Assembly: GCA_951812925.1 (NCBI GenBank)
Contig: OX638371.1
Coordinates: 114,289,124-114,353,123, forward strand
Origin: Calliopum simillimum
Taxonomy: Eukaryota; Arthropoda; Insecta; Diptera; Lauxaniidae
Direction of reading: 5' to 3'
Length of the DNA: 64,000 nucleotides
Shown here: one piece after another, positions 38,975 through 52,100 of the stretch
Position numbering within the stretch: the stretch's first letter is position 1
How the letters are laid out: the number at the start of each line of letters is the position of its first letter
The notes under the pieces: model-generated
Databases searched by the model: none
What the model was told of the DNA's origin: nothing
Seen by the model: only the letters and a program-made list of their open reading frames with translations
Made by a program: the position numbers and the translations under genes

Positions 38975-39028
38975 GTCCAATGAACAGAATCCAACAGCGT
39001 GATACGGGAAAATATCAAATTAATTTAG
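38975..39028 (+). CDS. Abl: Candidate 54-nt alternative microexon in the large Abl intron
   Basis: A pyrimidine-rich acceptor (TTTTTCTATTTATTTCCG then TTATAG, ending at 38974) and a donor GTAAAC at 39029 bracket 54 nt. Read with a one-base incoming split codon, the segment is xGT-PMNRIQQRDTGKYQINL-G. It leaves one base to complete the Glu codon (G|AA) that opens the exon at 54806. The other two frames contain TGA. A symmetric length, correct phase, lower AT content than the flanks and good splice signals all fit an in-frame 18-residue cassette exon before the SH3 linker. I infer that it belongs to Abl from position, strand and phase; I cannot confirm conservation here. Confidence 0.6.
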
Positions 39029-39198
39029 GTAAACTGTTATATTTTTTTAAATTTGTTTTTACTTTTATATTTAAACTGTACATAAACTAACTAAACAGAA
39101 CAACAAAAAAAAAAGTGCATAGAAATATATTATATTGCTATCATTAAGGCTTTAAAGATATATATGAAAAAAAAAAAAAAAAATAATCACTAATGTGA

Positions 39199-39978
39199 AT
39201 TCTATAACTCATGTAACGTTGGCTCCGGAATTTTCGAAAATTAAAAATATTTTCGAGTTCTTTGTCCGTTGGGAACATTTATGGAGTTCTTTCGAACAAT
39301 TAGTAATAGTTCTGCGAAATTGGACAAAAAATCGGAAGTGTGGCTTTTTTGCTGCTCAGTGCCGCTTTTTTTCACGTATAGGTGTTCTGATAACTTTTTT
39401 GAGCTGACAACAGGGAATTCTGGAGTTCTTTGGATTTTTTTTTTTTATTTGTAAAAAACTTTCTCCCAAAAATAGAGTTCGATGTACCAAAATATTTGTT
39501 TTTTTCATGTTTATCGCTAAATAAGGTTCCATCGGTCATTCGTAGAGGAGTTCTCCCCTCTCAGATAATTTTTTTTTTTTTTTTTGGGTACTTAGCAAAA
39601 AAAAAAACAAAATCTTTCTGATTTTTCGACTAACATGAAACGCACGAAAAAGAAAAATATTTTGGAAATTTTGGTACAATTAGTTTTTGTGGACCTCTTC
39701 AAGCGATATCCAGAACTCTAATCAGAAGAAGAAATTTGTTTTTAAATGCAAAAAAAAAAAAAAAAATTTCAAAAAACTTTCTTGTGAGCTCAGAAATGTT
39801 ATATGAACTCCTCTACGTTAAAAATCGGCGCTGAGCAAAATACGGTACATCCCCTGTCCAATTTCGGATTTGTGAAAAAACTCCAGAATTATTCATCATT
39901 CAATTATTCATTATCAGAACTCTAAAAAAATTCGATTTTCGAAAATTTCGGAGTCAACCTCACATGAGTGATTCTGTA
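39199..39978. mobile_element. Foldback element, TTCACATGAGT family, copy C
   Basis: The left end, ACTCATGTAACGTTGGCTCC at 39207, and the right end, GGAGTCAACCTCACATGAGT to 39969, are inverted. Near-identical 8-bp flanks ATTCTATA (39199-39206) and ATTCTGTA (39971-39978) look like a target-site duplication. It is non-coding, with reversed halves sharing TCCGTTGGGAA-type and CTCCTCTACG blocks. Confidence 0.7.
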
Positions 39979-40127
39979 GCTGTTTGAAAATTACCAGAAA
40001 TCTAATCTAACCCAGGTTCCAGCAGATAGCCCAAATTAAAAAGTTTTTTTCGCAGTACGCTTCAAAATGAATGCACCAACTTTATTGCGTTCAAATTTTT
40101 TCCCTAGTTTATCATATCTACAAAAAA

Positions 40128-41070
40128 ATGGCAACCGAGCTAGAAGTTCGAGAGTTAATAATAAAAGTTTTTCAAGACCACCCGCGGTGGACTATCAATA
40201 GAATTGCTCGGAATACCAAAGTTAATATAAAATTGGTATCAAGAGTTCTGAAAAAATTTAAGGAAGACGTGGATGTCTTTTGAAAGCCAAGTTCCGGAAA
40301 AAAAGGCATCCATGACCGACACAAAAAGAAGAAAATCGTCACAATTTTAAAAAATAACCACTACCACTACATAAGGTGGAGTACCGAGTTTTTAGTTCGC
40401 AAGGCCAAAAAGGAGGCTTGTTTGAAGACGTTCAAGATACAAAAACATCCTGATAGAAATGCTGGGAGGAACATGGAGTCAAAACAGCGCGCCATAAAAT
40501 TAAAAATTAATTTTTTTTCGAATGCCGCATCATGGACGACGAGACGTATGTTTTAGCCGATTTTTCGCAGCTTCCAGGCCAAGAGTTTTACACTGCAGAC
40601 TCGCGGGGGAATGTGGACGAAAAGTTTAAGGCAAAATAGCAGTCAAAATTTTTTCGTAAGTTCTTAATTTGGCAAGCAATCTGCAGTTGTGGCAAAAGAA
40701 CTAACTCTTTTGTCACCCCTGGAATAATAAACTCCGAATTCTATATTAAGCAATGCTTGGAGAGCATGAGGTTTCCACTTTCTTTTGGCCAGACCTAACA
40801 TCTTGTTATTTTAGTAAAATGACCTTGGATTGTTACTCAAAAAATAACATGATTTTGATGCCTCGTGAAGCAAATCCGCCAAACTGTCCAGAACTCAGGC
40901 CAATTGAAAGATACTGGGTTTTGATCAAAAGGAAGATACAGGCAACAAAAAAGTAGAGAAAAATGATAAAGATTTTCGCGGAAAGTGGTGTTCAGCAGCT
41001 AAAAAGGTATCGAATAATACCATAAAATCCTTAATAGAAATCGTGCCAGAAAAGTTAAAAAATTTGTAAA
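40128..41070 (+). pseudogene. Tc1-like transposase relic, copy 2 (near full length)
   Basis: ATG at 40128 opens MATELEVRELIIKVFQDHPR, then INRIARNTKVNIKLVSRVLKK and a stop at the end of DVDVF. Broken frames carry DDETYVLADFSQLPGQEFYT-like sequence, FGKQSAVVAK and LSPLE. From 40753 the frame reads EHEVSTFFWPDLTSCYFSK (second Asp), NMILMPREANPPNCPELRPI and ERYWVLIKRK (third acidic site). It ends KSLIEIVPEKLKNL. It is inactive through stops and frameshifts but covers the whole protein. Confidence 0.88.
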
Positions 41071-41469
41071 AAAAAAATATTAAAATTTTAGGTACATGGT
41101 AATAAAATAGTGGTTCAGAAATGAGTTTCATTTTTAAAATCGAACTACTAGTTCCAGAGATTTTTTGAATTTTGTATCGGACAATTTTATCGATCGCAGT
41201 CCTTACAAGGCTTTATAAAAGACACAATTATTGATTTTATGCAATTTTTTTAAATAACGAACTGTTTTTTTTTTTTTCCAAGAACTTCTAAAGATCATAT
41301 CAAATCAAATCTTAAGGATCAGTTGACGATCTGAGATTTGCTATCTTTTTGTTACATTAACTGAAGTTTATGCAATCTGTAATGAGGTTTATAGGGCGTA
41401 TTACTGCAACATTTATGAACATTCACTTTTTTCGCTTATTTTTACACTTTCACAATAGTAATTGCCTAA
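41071..41469. other. AT-rich non-coding stretch
   Basis: Spacer between the Tc1-like relic and the large foldback. Its last four bases, CTAA, form the left target-site duplication of that foldback. Confidence 0.45.
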
Positions 41470-43508
41470 CACGGTGGTTTTTAAAAAATTTCAACTTTTT
41501 GAAATACCACCCGCGATTTTTTTCGGGGATAGTGTTGGGGGACCCTTCTAGTATCAGAATCCGGGAACCGCGAAATCGAACGTCCAGCCGTTTTTTTTTT
41601 TTCGACATTTTAGTTTTTTTAACGATTTTTGAGAATGTCTCGGATTTATATACATATTATGTACACATATATATGTATATACGTACATATATATACTTGT
41701 GTATATATATATGTGTAATATATATATATGTATATATATATATACATACATACATACATACATATAAAAGGTATCGTTTCCGCACCATTTATTTTTAAAA
41801 AAAATCGGTTTTTTCGTATATAACAAAACACAAACAAAAACCGGATACAGCAATAGTCACTCCAGATGTGATTTTTGATGCTTAATCCGAATCCGGTCTT
41901 AGAATTGCTCTATTACTTCTGGACTTTGAGATATCCTTACATAAATGTTTAAAGGACACCATTTTTTTCCCTATTTTTGAAGTTATATAACAAGATAAGG
42001 TAATATTATGCCGTAAAATTTGGTATGACAGTTAATAGCCCTAGTTTTTTTCTTGAAAACTAAAATGTTAAAAAGTGCAAAAACACGATTTTTGGCTATA
42101 TTGGATGTTATATGCAGGACACACGAAATTTTTTTGTGAATTTCTATTACCAGAAACATTTGGTACTTTCTTTTGGCTTTAAATTGAGCTATCAAATGTT
42201 TATCTGCAATATTTCTCTGCAAAGTTATGTTAACTTTAAAATCACACCATGAAACTTAAAGCGAAAAATCTCGGTTTTCGGCTATATTTGAGGTTGTATA
42301 CAGTACGGACGAAATTCGTCTGCTCTTTTTTACTAACCGAAGCATTTAAAACCATTCTTTATCTTCAAAATAAGCTAACAAGTGGTCTCTTGTAATAGTT
42401 TTCTTAAAAGTTATGACTATTTTAAGACGACATGTTGCAGCAATACGTATGTAAGAAATACTCGTACACTGTGAGTTTGCACTCCATAATGTAATTTTTA
42501 AATGGTCATAACTTTGTAGAGGAATATTGCAGATGAACATTTAATAGCTCAATTGAAAGCCAAAAGAAAGTACCAAATGCTCCTGGTAATAGAAATTCAC
42601 AGAAGAATTTTGTGTGTCCTGCATATAACATCCAATATAGCCAAAAATCGTGTTTTTGCTTTTTTTTAACTTTTTAGGTAAAGATATCTCCGACAAAAAA
42701 AAAAGATATCGTTATCGGTTTGATTGAGTTTTCAAGAAAAAAACTAGGGCTATTAACTGTCATACCAAATTTTACGGCATAATATTACCTTATCTTGTTA
42801 TATAACTTCAAAAAAAAGGGAAAAAAATGGTGTCCTTTAAACATTTATGTAAGGATATCTCAAAGTCCAGAAGTAATAGAGCAATTCTAAGACCGGATTC
42901 GGATTAAGCATCAAAAATCACATCTGGAGTGACTATTGCTGTATCCGGTTTTTGTTTGTGTTTTATATGTATGTATGTATGTATGTATATATATATACAT
43001 ATATATATATACATATATGTACATATATGTACATATATGTATATATATATACATACATACATACATACATATAAAAGGTATCGTTTCCGCACCATTTATT
43101 TTTAAAAAAAATCGGTTTTTTCGTATATAACAAAACACAAACAAAAACCGGATACAGCAATAGTCACTCCAGATGTGATTTTTGATGCTTAATCCGAATC
43201 CGGTCTTAGAATTGCTCTATATATACATATATGTATATATATATACATATATATATATATTACACATATATATATACACAAGTATATATATGTACGTATA
43301 TACATATATATGTGTACATAATATGTATATAAATCCGAGACATTCTCAAAAATTGTTAAAAAAACTAAAATGTCGAAAAAAAAAAAACGGCTGGACGTTC
43401 GATTTCGCGGTTCCCGGATTCTGATACTAGAAGGGTCCCCCAACACTATCCCCGAAAAAAATCGCGGGTGGTATTTCAAAAAGTTGAAATTTTTTAAAAA
43501 CCACCGTG
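41470..43508. mobile_element. 2.04-kb nested foldback DNA transposon with CTAA target-site duplication
   Basis: Outer ends CACGGTGGTTTTTAAAAAAT and its reverse complement are inverted repeats of about 290 bp (41470-41760 and 43206-43508), flanked by CTAA (41466-41469 and 43509-43512). A second inverted pair lies inside (about 41890-42240 against 42480-42895). A third palindrome occupies 42890-43210, centred on TATG/CATA microsatellite. There is no transposase. CAC termini and a 4-bp duplication fit the Chapaev branch of CMC elements; the CACGGTGG end also recalls Transib. Class is tentative, but the foldback structure is plain. Confidence 0.85.
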
Positions 43509-43512
43509 CTAA

Positions 43513-46500
43513 TTCAGAGAAAATTAAGACCCAACCTGCATCATACGTACGTAGCACTTGACCGTGAAGTATAAATTATATAACATTTTGTTTTACTATT
43601 GCGATTATTATGGCGAACCAAAAGATAATCACTTAATTGTGGCATTTAAAAAAAATAATAATAATAAACTTCCTCCAGAGATTAGTGATTTTAACGAAAA
43701 GCTTTTTATTTACATTTAATTGCATCAAGTAAGCAATTCGATTGCAACAACCAAATGTAAACGGAAATATTTGTAAGCTGTGGTTGCCATTGACCGTTTT
43801 TTCGATCTTCACTTTCCAGGTGTTTAATTAATATGCCAAACAAATGTAGTTCGTCAATCCACTATGTATAGTTCAAATAAATAATATGCGTGATAAAAAT
43901 AAATTCATTATTTATTTATTTATTTGTTAAAAAAAAACGTCACCAAAAAGGCGGAACATGTTTTTATTTGCATTTGTTTGTCAAGGTCTTTTAATCATAT
44001 TTAGATAAGAATTGTTTTGATTTTGTTGCTGGTATCTACATTGAACAAAGCGATAAAAATGGGCTTAATTTAGTCTTATAAAAATTGCCATGGCCTAGCT
44101 GTAATACTATATTTTAATTTATTTTTGTCTTTTTCAATACTTACTCGTTTTTGGGCGATTTCACAAAAAAGTCATGATCATGGGTCCCATTAATTTCGAT
44201 CCTAATTGTCTTCATTGAAGTATAGTACAACAATACAGGAGCTAAGAAGTGTTCAAAATGCCTGTACTGTGCTTTCAGACCAAGTTTCTTAAAACTTTAC
44301 TATTAAACTAACTCTGATTAGAATAGGCTGAACATTTTCTATCTTTGATCTGTCTTTTATGGTTTATTGTTCTTACTTTATGGTCTATGATCTGTCCTTT
44401 ATGGTCTATGTTCCATAATATATGGACTATGATCTGTCTTTTATGGTCTTTGTTCCATAATATATGGACTATGATCTGTCTTTTATGGTCTTTGTTCCAT
44501 AATACATATATGGTCTATGATCTGTTCTTTATGGTCTATAGTCCATAATATGTGGTCTATGATCTGTCCTGTATGCTCTATGGACCATAATATATGGTCT
44601 ACGATCTGTACTTCATGGTCCATAATATATGGTCAATGATCTGTCCTTTATGGTTTATGGTCCATATTATATCAACTATGATCTGTCCTTATCTTTGGTC
44701 TATGAACTGTTTTTTATGGACTATGGATTACGTTAATCTTAAATCCGGGACAATTCCTTGATGTTCAGTGAAATCCGTGACATTTCCGGGACGTTTTTGA
44801 ATCTGGGGCGAGAGGGTAAAATCCAGGACAGTCTCTCAATATCCGGGACGGTTGGTCACCATAGTTTAGAAGCTTATAACGTTGCACAATATACACTAGA
44901 GTGGCTTAAAAATTTAAATTGCTCGGAATTTCGTTCCCAGAGCAACAAAAGTTTCCTTTGGACATATTTTTTGTTTTAAAACTTGATCTGTTCAACTTTT
45001 TATATCGATTTTGTGAAATTTATTTCTACGTAAGTTCTGTAGATTTGAAGATGTTATCCATTCAAGGTGGAAAATTAAGATACGAAACGGAATGCCCAAT
45101 ATCTCTAATATAAATAAATTACAAACAGAACTTAGCGGCTCAGAATCCAAATTTTACATGTTGATTATTTACATCAAAAGGAGACACTTTTAGCACTCAA
45201 AGAACGAAATTCAAATTTTTTTCATACAAAATTAAATCAGTCTAATATACACTTTAATTGGACAAAACTTTTTGTCCTTCAGTTTTGATCAATATGAATG
45301 TTATTTGAATTACCAGACTTACTACTGATTCGTTACCCTGAATATTTATACTGAAAAGTTTTCTTCGTGCAGTATTTGATTATTAAGTTTTTGTTTTAGC
45401 CTTCAATACAAAAAATTTCGTAAATTTTGATTGTACAAACAAATATACCTTTGCCGTGGTATACCATTTCTCTTTATGATCCAAGCAAATATGTGCATTT
45501 TACTTCAAAAATTTATTTTTTACACATTCAGTCAGCACCTTAAAACTGAAAAAATTTGATTTTTTGAAAACGTTTGTATGCAAAATGCCTTTTCCGTGTT
45601 ACGCCTTTTCCGCAAAAATTTTAAAATTTTATATGGAAAATTACATGAAAACATAATTTTGAAATTTTTTTTTAACGTTTATTATGACAACTACTTCCGG
45701 CCACAGAAAAAACTTTTTTGAACAGTAGCGTTACGGAATATGCCCAATAAAGGTCATAAAGGCATTAAGACCTTAATGAAAATACTTTAAAATAGTACAT
45801 ATTTCAATGCAAAGTTGTAAGAGTAATTTCTTACTTGTTTGAGATATACTTTTTAAAAAACACAACTTGTTATTGACGGCACCAATCAAACGACCTTGCT
45901 GCCTTAGATGGTAACTACAGGAACGCAACAAATTGCATTTGCTGCTGCTGTTTTAACTTCTTCGAATCCAAATGCAGCACTAACTAGTTGTGTTAACATA
46001 CCTTCTAGGCATATAAACTGAAAAAAAGAAAAAAACAACGATTAACACAAGTCGCGCGGTTTTCAGGTATTCAGAATAAGATAGAAAAAACGCAGTGGAA
46101 CTCCCTATTTAGAATGTCAAAGGAAAATGTAGAAAAAGACTAGACAAAAAAAAACCTAATCATAAACAAAAGATTCAAACCCGCTAAAAACTTGTGGTAC
46201 AACGAAAAAAACTTATTTTGAAAGGCAAAAAAAATAATAAATAAACCGCATTTACACAATATACATAGGAGGGAAAAAGTAGTAAAAATCGTAACAGGTA
46301 CTCTGTGGCGAACGAATGTTTATGTAGTTGAATGGTGTATTTTTTTTAAATTTTTTTCTTTTGTTTTATCTAAATTATAAATTATTCAAAAGACAGAATT
46401 TTTTCATGCTATTGTTCTTTCTGTCAGGGAAATAATGCTTACAATAATTTGGTAATCATTTGAACCGGTTATCAAATGCTACATTCAAAATTCAATTTAT

Positions 46501-46599
46501 TTTGCACTTTTTATAAATAGATCAGAATTCCAGTCGAATAAATGTATTCGATCATATTTTTTATTTTGGCGAAAAATTTTTTATAAAAAACATTCTTAC
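43513..46599. repeat. AT-rich stretch including a degenerate ~42-bp minisatellite
   Basis: At about 44345-44720, degenerate units of about 42 bp repeat (ATGATCTGTCTTTTATGGTC, TTGTTCCATAATATATGGAC). The spacer then holds CCGGGACA-type repeats (44745-44850). No supported gene; the open frame at 44345-44548 is a product of the array. Confidence 0.6.
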
Positions 46600-47457
46600 A
46601 AAAAAAAGACTTCTCGATAGCTTCACTGTACTACTATTCTAAATTATTCGTAGTTTTCATATTAATCGCCAAATATGGCTTCATAAATCACTCCGAAAAA
46701 AAAAAAGAATTATCGTAGAGAAGTTCTGATTGGAGTTCTGAGTAGCACTCTAAAAGTTCTCGAGAAAATCTTAGTAACATTTTTTCAAAAATATTCGCAC
46801 TTTTTTGAAGAGTTCTAAAGAAAATTTTAGCAACATTTTTCCAAATTATTTGTTGTTTTCAAAAAAATATGAATATTAAAAAAAAAAAAAAAAAATGGAC
46901 TTTCTTTAGAACTTTCTGAGTGCTACCCAGAACTCAATAAGAATTTTTGTTTTTTCGGATACTTTGAAAACAAATTTTTTTCTGATTTTTCAATTAAAAT
47001 GAAAAGTACGAATATTTCGGAAAAATTTTTGCTAGGATTTCCTTTAGAACTCTTCGAGCACTATTCAGAACTTTAATCAGCACTTCTCTCAGATAACTTT
47101 TTTTTTCCTGAGTGACTGTTGGAAACTTATTTAGCAATTAACATAAAAACTAAGTACGAACAATTTGGAAAAAGATACAAGGATTTTCTGTAGAGCTTTT
47201 CGAGCGCAATCCAGAACTGTTTTTTTTATGAAAAATTTTTTTACCAACAAGCAAAAAAAAAATACAAAGAACTCTAAAACTCCTTTTTATGGGTTCGGAC
47301 ATGTTATCAGAACTCCTCTATGTGAAAAAATGTTTGGTCCAATTTCGCAGAACTAATTCGAATTTTGTGAACGAACTACAGGACTATTCCCGACGGACTC
47401 AGAACATAAAAAAAATTTAATTTTTCTACAATTCCGGAGCCAACTTCACATGAGTAA
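46600..47457. mobile_element. Foldback element, TTCACATGAGT family, copy D (left end missing)
   Basis: Shares GAACTCTTCGAGC, GTAGAGAAGTTCTGATTGGA and TCGCAGAACTA with copies A-C. It ends TTCCGGAGCCAACTTCACAT then GAGT at about 47455. The left part lacks the terminus. Confidence 0.6.
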
Positions 47458-48229
47458 TTTCGGCAGTACAGTTGAGTTTATTCTTGAGTTTTTCTGAGTA
47501 GCGGACTAGTTTTTTTCACAAGATATTACTTACGTTAATATTTAATAAGTGTCGGTGTCTTAAAGTAATTACTTGGACGTTGAGATTTTGCTAAAATTTC
47601 AGATCATAAAAATTAAAGTAACCAAGAAACAACAGCTCCCTGTACATGTAAAAAAAAAAACCGAATAAGAAAAGCACAAAAGTAGTTTAGTTTGTTTTAT
47701 AACGTAAAGGAAACGTTCTTTTGCGGAAGCACTGTCCGGTTTCTACTACAATGTTAAAAGCCAAGTAGCATGAGAACCTTTGGCAAAAAACTTCCGTTTT
47801 CTTGTAGTGCAAAGAGTAAGATACAAAAAGAGTCAAAACTGTTTTTAATTGACAAGTGCAGGCAGTAACATCAAATATACTTATGTACATGTATACACAC
47901 AAATATATATATATTTTTTTTACATTTCTCGACCAAAAATTTTTTTGCCACTCTGCGCACATGCACAAATTTTTGTAATTTCTTCTGGAAAAATTCATTT
48001 ACTTTTGTGTGCAGTAAGTTTTTGACAACTTTGGTAGGAAAGTTTTGCAAACCCTATTGTTTTTCTTAGATTGGACAATTGTAAATAATTCATTTTAGCT
48101 TTACACATTTTTTTTTGGTTTCACTATAAATTTTCATTCAAATTCATAATGCTTTCAGTCATGTTTTTTTGTTCTCAGGAAATTCCGGAACTACTGGCAG
48201 TACTTTTACTTTTCCGAAGGTTTGATTTC
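47458..48229. other. AT-rich non-coding stretch
   Basis: No ORF, RNA or repeat that I can name. Confidence 0.45.
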
Positions 48230-48740
48230 ATAAGAGCCCAATATCTCTCAATATGTCGAAGCTCCGGGCAGTTAGGTGTATTCACCTTTTTGGGAACAAA
48301 ATTTACATAACTGCTATTGTAGCCATTCTATGATGGCTCCAGAGTAGTGAGAGGTTGCTTAGACGTTTTTAAAGGCATTCATCAATATATATTTTCGAGT
48401 TAATTGTACCCTGTGTTACAAAAAAACTACTTCTCAGACCGCGGGTGCATATGGCCTGCCAAACCATATACTGTTTAGGAAATTTTGTAATTTTCTTTAA
48501 ATTTGCTCTGTACCTGCCACTTCTCTGAACAGGTATAAAATTCGTGTCCTGGTAGCTGTTTGAAATCTGCTTTAACGTATGTTTCATCATCCATTATGCA
48601 GCAGTCAAATTTAGTCAGGTAACCCACATATAACTTTCGAGCTCGCTTTTGAGCCTCCAACTGCTTTTCATCGGAACGTTCTGGATCTTTTTGAACTCTG
48701 TACATATTTTAATCGCCATGTTTCGACCTGCACGATCATC
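48230..48740 (-). pseudogene. Tc1-like transposase relic, copy 3
   Basis: The minus strand reads VQKDPERSDEKQLEAQKRAR, then FDCCIMDDETYVKADFKQLP with the first catalytic Asp, GHEFYTC, a frameshift to FPKQYMVWQAICTRG, FFVTQGTINSKIYIDECL, and a decayed C-terminus with CPELRHIERYW-like sequence near 48245-48280. The N-terminal helix-turn-helix is lost. Confidence 0.82.
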
Positions 48741-48859
48741 AGGTAAATCATAATCTTCGAAATAAAAGTATCAAATTTTGATGAGACAGTCCTTATGTAA
48801 TTATTGAAAGTTGAATTATTTTTTTTTATTATGGAGTTTATATAGATTGTTTTATATGG

Positions 48860-49139
48860 GCAAAATATGAATTTTATATAAAATGGTTTAAAATACTTTC
48901 ATATGAACTTCCATATAAAGTTTATACAAAAAAAGTATGAAAGATTTTTATATAGTGATACTATAAAATTTAAACGAAAATAGTTTAAATTGTGGTAATA
49001 CTTTATGTGTATACATTTAATACGAACAAGCATACCAAACAAGTAACAAATTGAAGCATAGATTTTATACCAAGTTTGGTGTGGATTTGTATTCATTCCA
49101 ATTTGGTTTGAATTTCACACCCAAACTATTGCTGTGTAG
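48860..49139 (-). mobile_element. 5' terminal region of Tc1-like copy 3
   Basis: Carries ATTTTATACCAAGTTTGGTG, GGATTTGTATTCATTCCAAT and TTTGAATTTCACACCCAAAC and ends GCTGTGTAG, as at copy 1. Also TATATAGTGATACTATAAAA. Confidence 0.7.
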
Positions 49140-52100
49140 TAACATTTTTCTAAAGTATTTCGACTTTTCATTGTAAATCAAAAAAATTTAGTTTAATTCA
49201 AAGGGTGATATCTCGGAGAGTTAGGGTCCCATTGGAAAAGTTTTGAGAGATATAGTTTGATAAGGAAGATTACAGCTATGGGATACCATTATAAAAATGG
49301 AATTAAATTTTTTCTTAGAACTGCGCCATAAGCCTGAAAACAGCGTTTTTTGCAACTTCAAGCAAGGATATTTCAAAATCCTGCAGGTATATGACCTCGT
49401 ATTCGGATGCAGCGTCAAAAAGTACGTAATTGTACATCTGTCTTATCAAAAATTCATAATTTTTTTTTTTATTGTGTGTGCCTGTGTTATGAATCCAAAA
49501 ACATAAAGTTAAACGAAGCAAAAAAGAAAAGTAAATATTGATTAAATATCTGACCAACCTGCAAAGAATCGCCCACATGTCACCATTATGAAATTTATGA
49601 ACAAGAAAATCATGAAGGAAATAATGAATTCTGTTCCTATGTCACTTAATAATTTTCTACTCAGGAGGTCGTTTAGAAAAGTGAATAATTATTTTTTATT
49701 GCAGCCAATGAATGTGTGTGATGGCATGGTTTTCTCTCTACAATTGTTTGTCTCATTTTATGTCGTCATTTAATCAGACGCCTCCCGGAAGTTTCCTCTT
49801 TAGGTCCAAATTTAAAAATTTATTTTAAATGAATTGTTGAAAAAATGTATGGTTATATCTACACAAATAAATACATACATATACATAAGTATAGTTTAGT
49901 TTATGACGCCCTACGTGTGCAGGCATTTATGATAGGGGAGGGAATAAAAAAGAGAGAAATAATCGTTCAATACAACAACAACTACGTATGACTATGGTTG
50001 ACTGCATGAAGCCATTAAAAATTGAGGAGAAAATTAATGATGACACTTCTCGGATGCAACTGACTGACGGTAGAATGGCAATATATTAATGACTGGGGAT
50101 GTGTGACATTCACATTGGATATGATCGTACAGACATATATTCATGCATGGAATACAGTACAATATGATGGTGCGGTTGTTATTTTTGTTTTTGTTGTTTG
50201 TGTCTTGATTTGAATGAATTCCATTTTAATTTGTTTAAAAACGGTAATAAATTTGTCAATTTAAAATTTATAAAGTCAACAGCTGTGTTTTGCTTCTATA
50301 TTGTATTTCATAGCTTATTAAGTGAAGATTAAAAAGCATCAATAAATTTTCACCAAAGGATTTTATTCAGTATTTTATGTATAAACATGTGTACATTAGG
50401 AGGGTGCAGCACTTTTTCGACATAGTGAGAAAATCAAAGATTATCTTATTAACAGACCTGATTAGAAAGACTGCATACTTGGTTTGGATCAAAACCCCCG
50501 AAAAGTAGGTCCGCTCGAAGCTTGTATGAAGAACCTAAACGACAAAAACCAGTGATTTTGAACTTATCTCAAAAACCACGAAATTCAGCCGAAATCTTTT
50601 GCAGGGGTTAATTTTCTATATCTATACTTTTTATCTCTGAAAGTCCCGGAAGAAGTTGAAATTATTCGATTCAAAAAACGGTTTTTTGCAACATCTTAAG
50701 ATGAAGGAGTCGCACAAATATTTCAGACCACAATAAGCCCGCTAAAAAAACTAAATTATTAGATATCATGGAAAAGCGACTTTTTTATTTTCAATTTGCA
50801 TCTACAACTTTTTTATGTGTATTATACTATACATTACGTTAAAGCCTGATAAATATCAAAACTTTCAAGTCCAGAAACGTCAAATTGGTAACTGGTTTCT
50901 TTGCGAATTTCAGCCTGAAAATTGCAATTCACAAAAAACCATTTTAAAATCATTTTAACAGTTTTGCACCACATTAACGCTCATTATACAGACCTGGAAC
51001 GTATACTTTTCTTGACATGAAAATGCCATTCCTATAGATTTCATTCTTAACTTATCTTCATATCTTAACCTAAGTGCTCAGAGAACACTTTTTTCGACAA
51101 TTTTTAAACTATGTTTCAGGACGCAAATATTTTTTCTATAAAGTCCATCTGCACTAGTTTTCCCCTTTTAATAAAGAGCTTAAGTAGTTATCTACGATAA
51201 CGATATCGACTCCTGTTCCGGTAATATCCCTAACAAAGGCTTTAGAATCATGCTTCTCATCATCATGATTTTATGTAAACAGGCAAACGAATTCGGTTTA
51301 GCCCCTGTTTCTATGCCCTTATCTCAATATATTGGTGTTTTTTTTTTTTTTTTTTTTTTTTTGCTGGAGAAGTAAGAAGGAGCAGAGCACTCGATTTTTC
51401 ATCTTTTTGTTTTAAGTAGTCAGTGCCACGTCCCTATGTGGAAAAAACGCTCTCACTACTAAACCGCTGCAATTTGGTATGGAGACCGGGTTTACACTCA
51501 GAAAGCTTAAAATGACCTTTATGTTTTTAAGTGAATGTTGCCACGTATGGAGATAGGGTTAACACTAAGGAACGATAATATGACCATTTTGTTTTTAAGT
51601 AGGAGGAGTCACGCCTCTAAATTTTTGTTTAATAAAAAAAAAAACTTTGTTTCATAGCCAGCACTGCCACACCCCTAAAGAAAAATATGCATGCTAAGAA
51701 GTTTGCTCAAGTTTATACTTGCGTGGTCTATATGAAGTTAAATTAAAATAGTCGAGTTTCGGCCACTAAGTTAACTCTAATTAAATTAAAATGACAAATA
51801 TGTCAAGACATTTTTTATTGTTTTTGGAACAGATAATGATTTATATTATTAGCTACCAACAATGAAGATACATTGATGGTTGGAGCTTACTGTTCAGTGT
51901 GTTTGAGTAAAACACCAATAAAAACACAAAAATAAGGCAAAAATGCACACAAATAAAAAGCAAAAAAAATGTATCGGATGGCTGGTGTGCGTTACTAGTT
52001 TCGGGACCCACCACAGGTCAAAATTGACTATAAAAAGTCAATTCCTCATCAGACGCATTCCCGACATCGTATAGAATTCTGCAAGCATACCTTATTTAAC

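Noticed and set aside
41554..43424. Tyr/Ile-rich frames with VYIYIY repeats
   Set aside because: TATACATA microsatellite within the foldback element, open in several frames on both strands.
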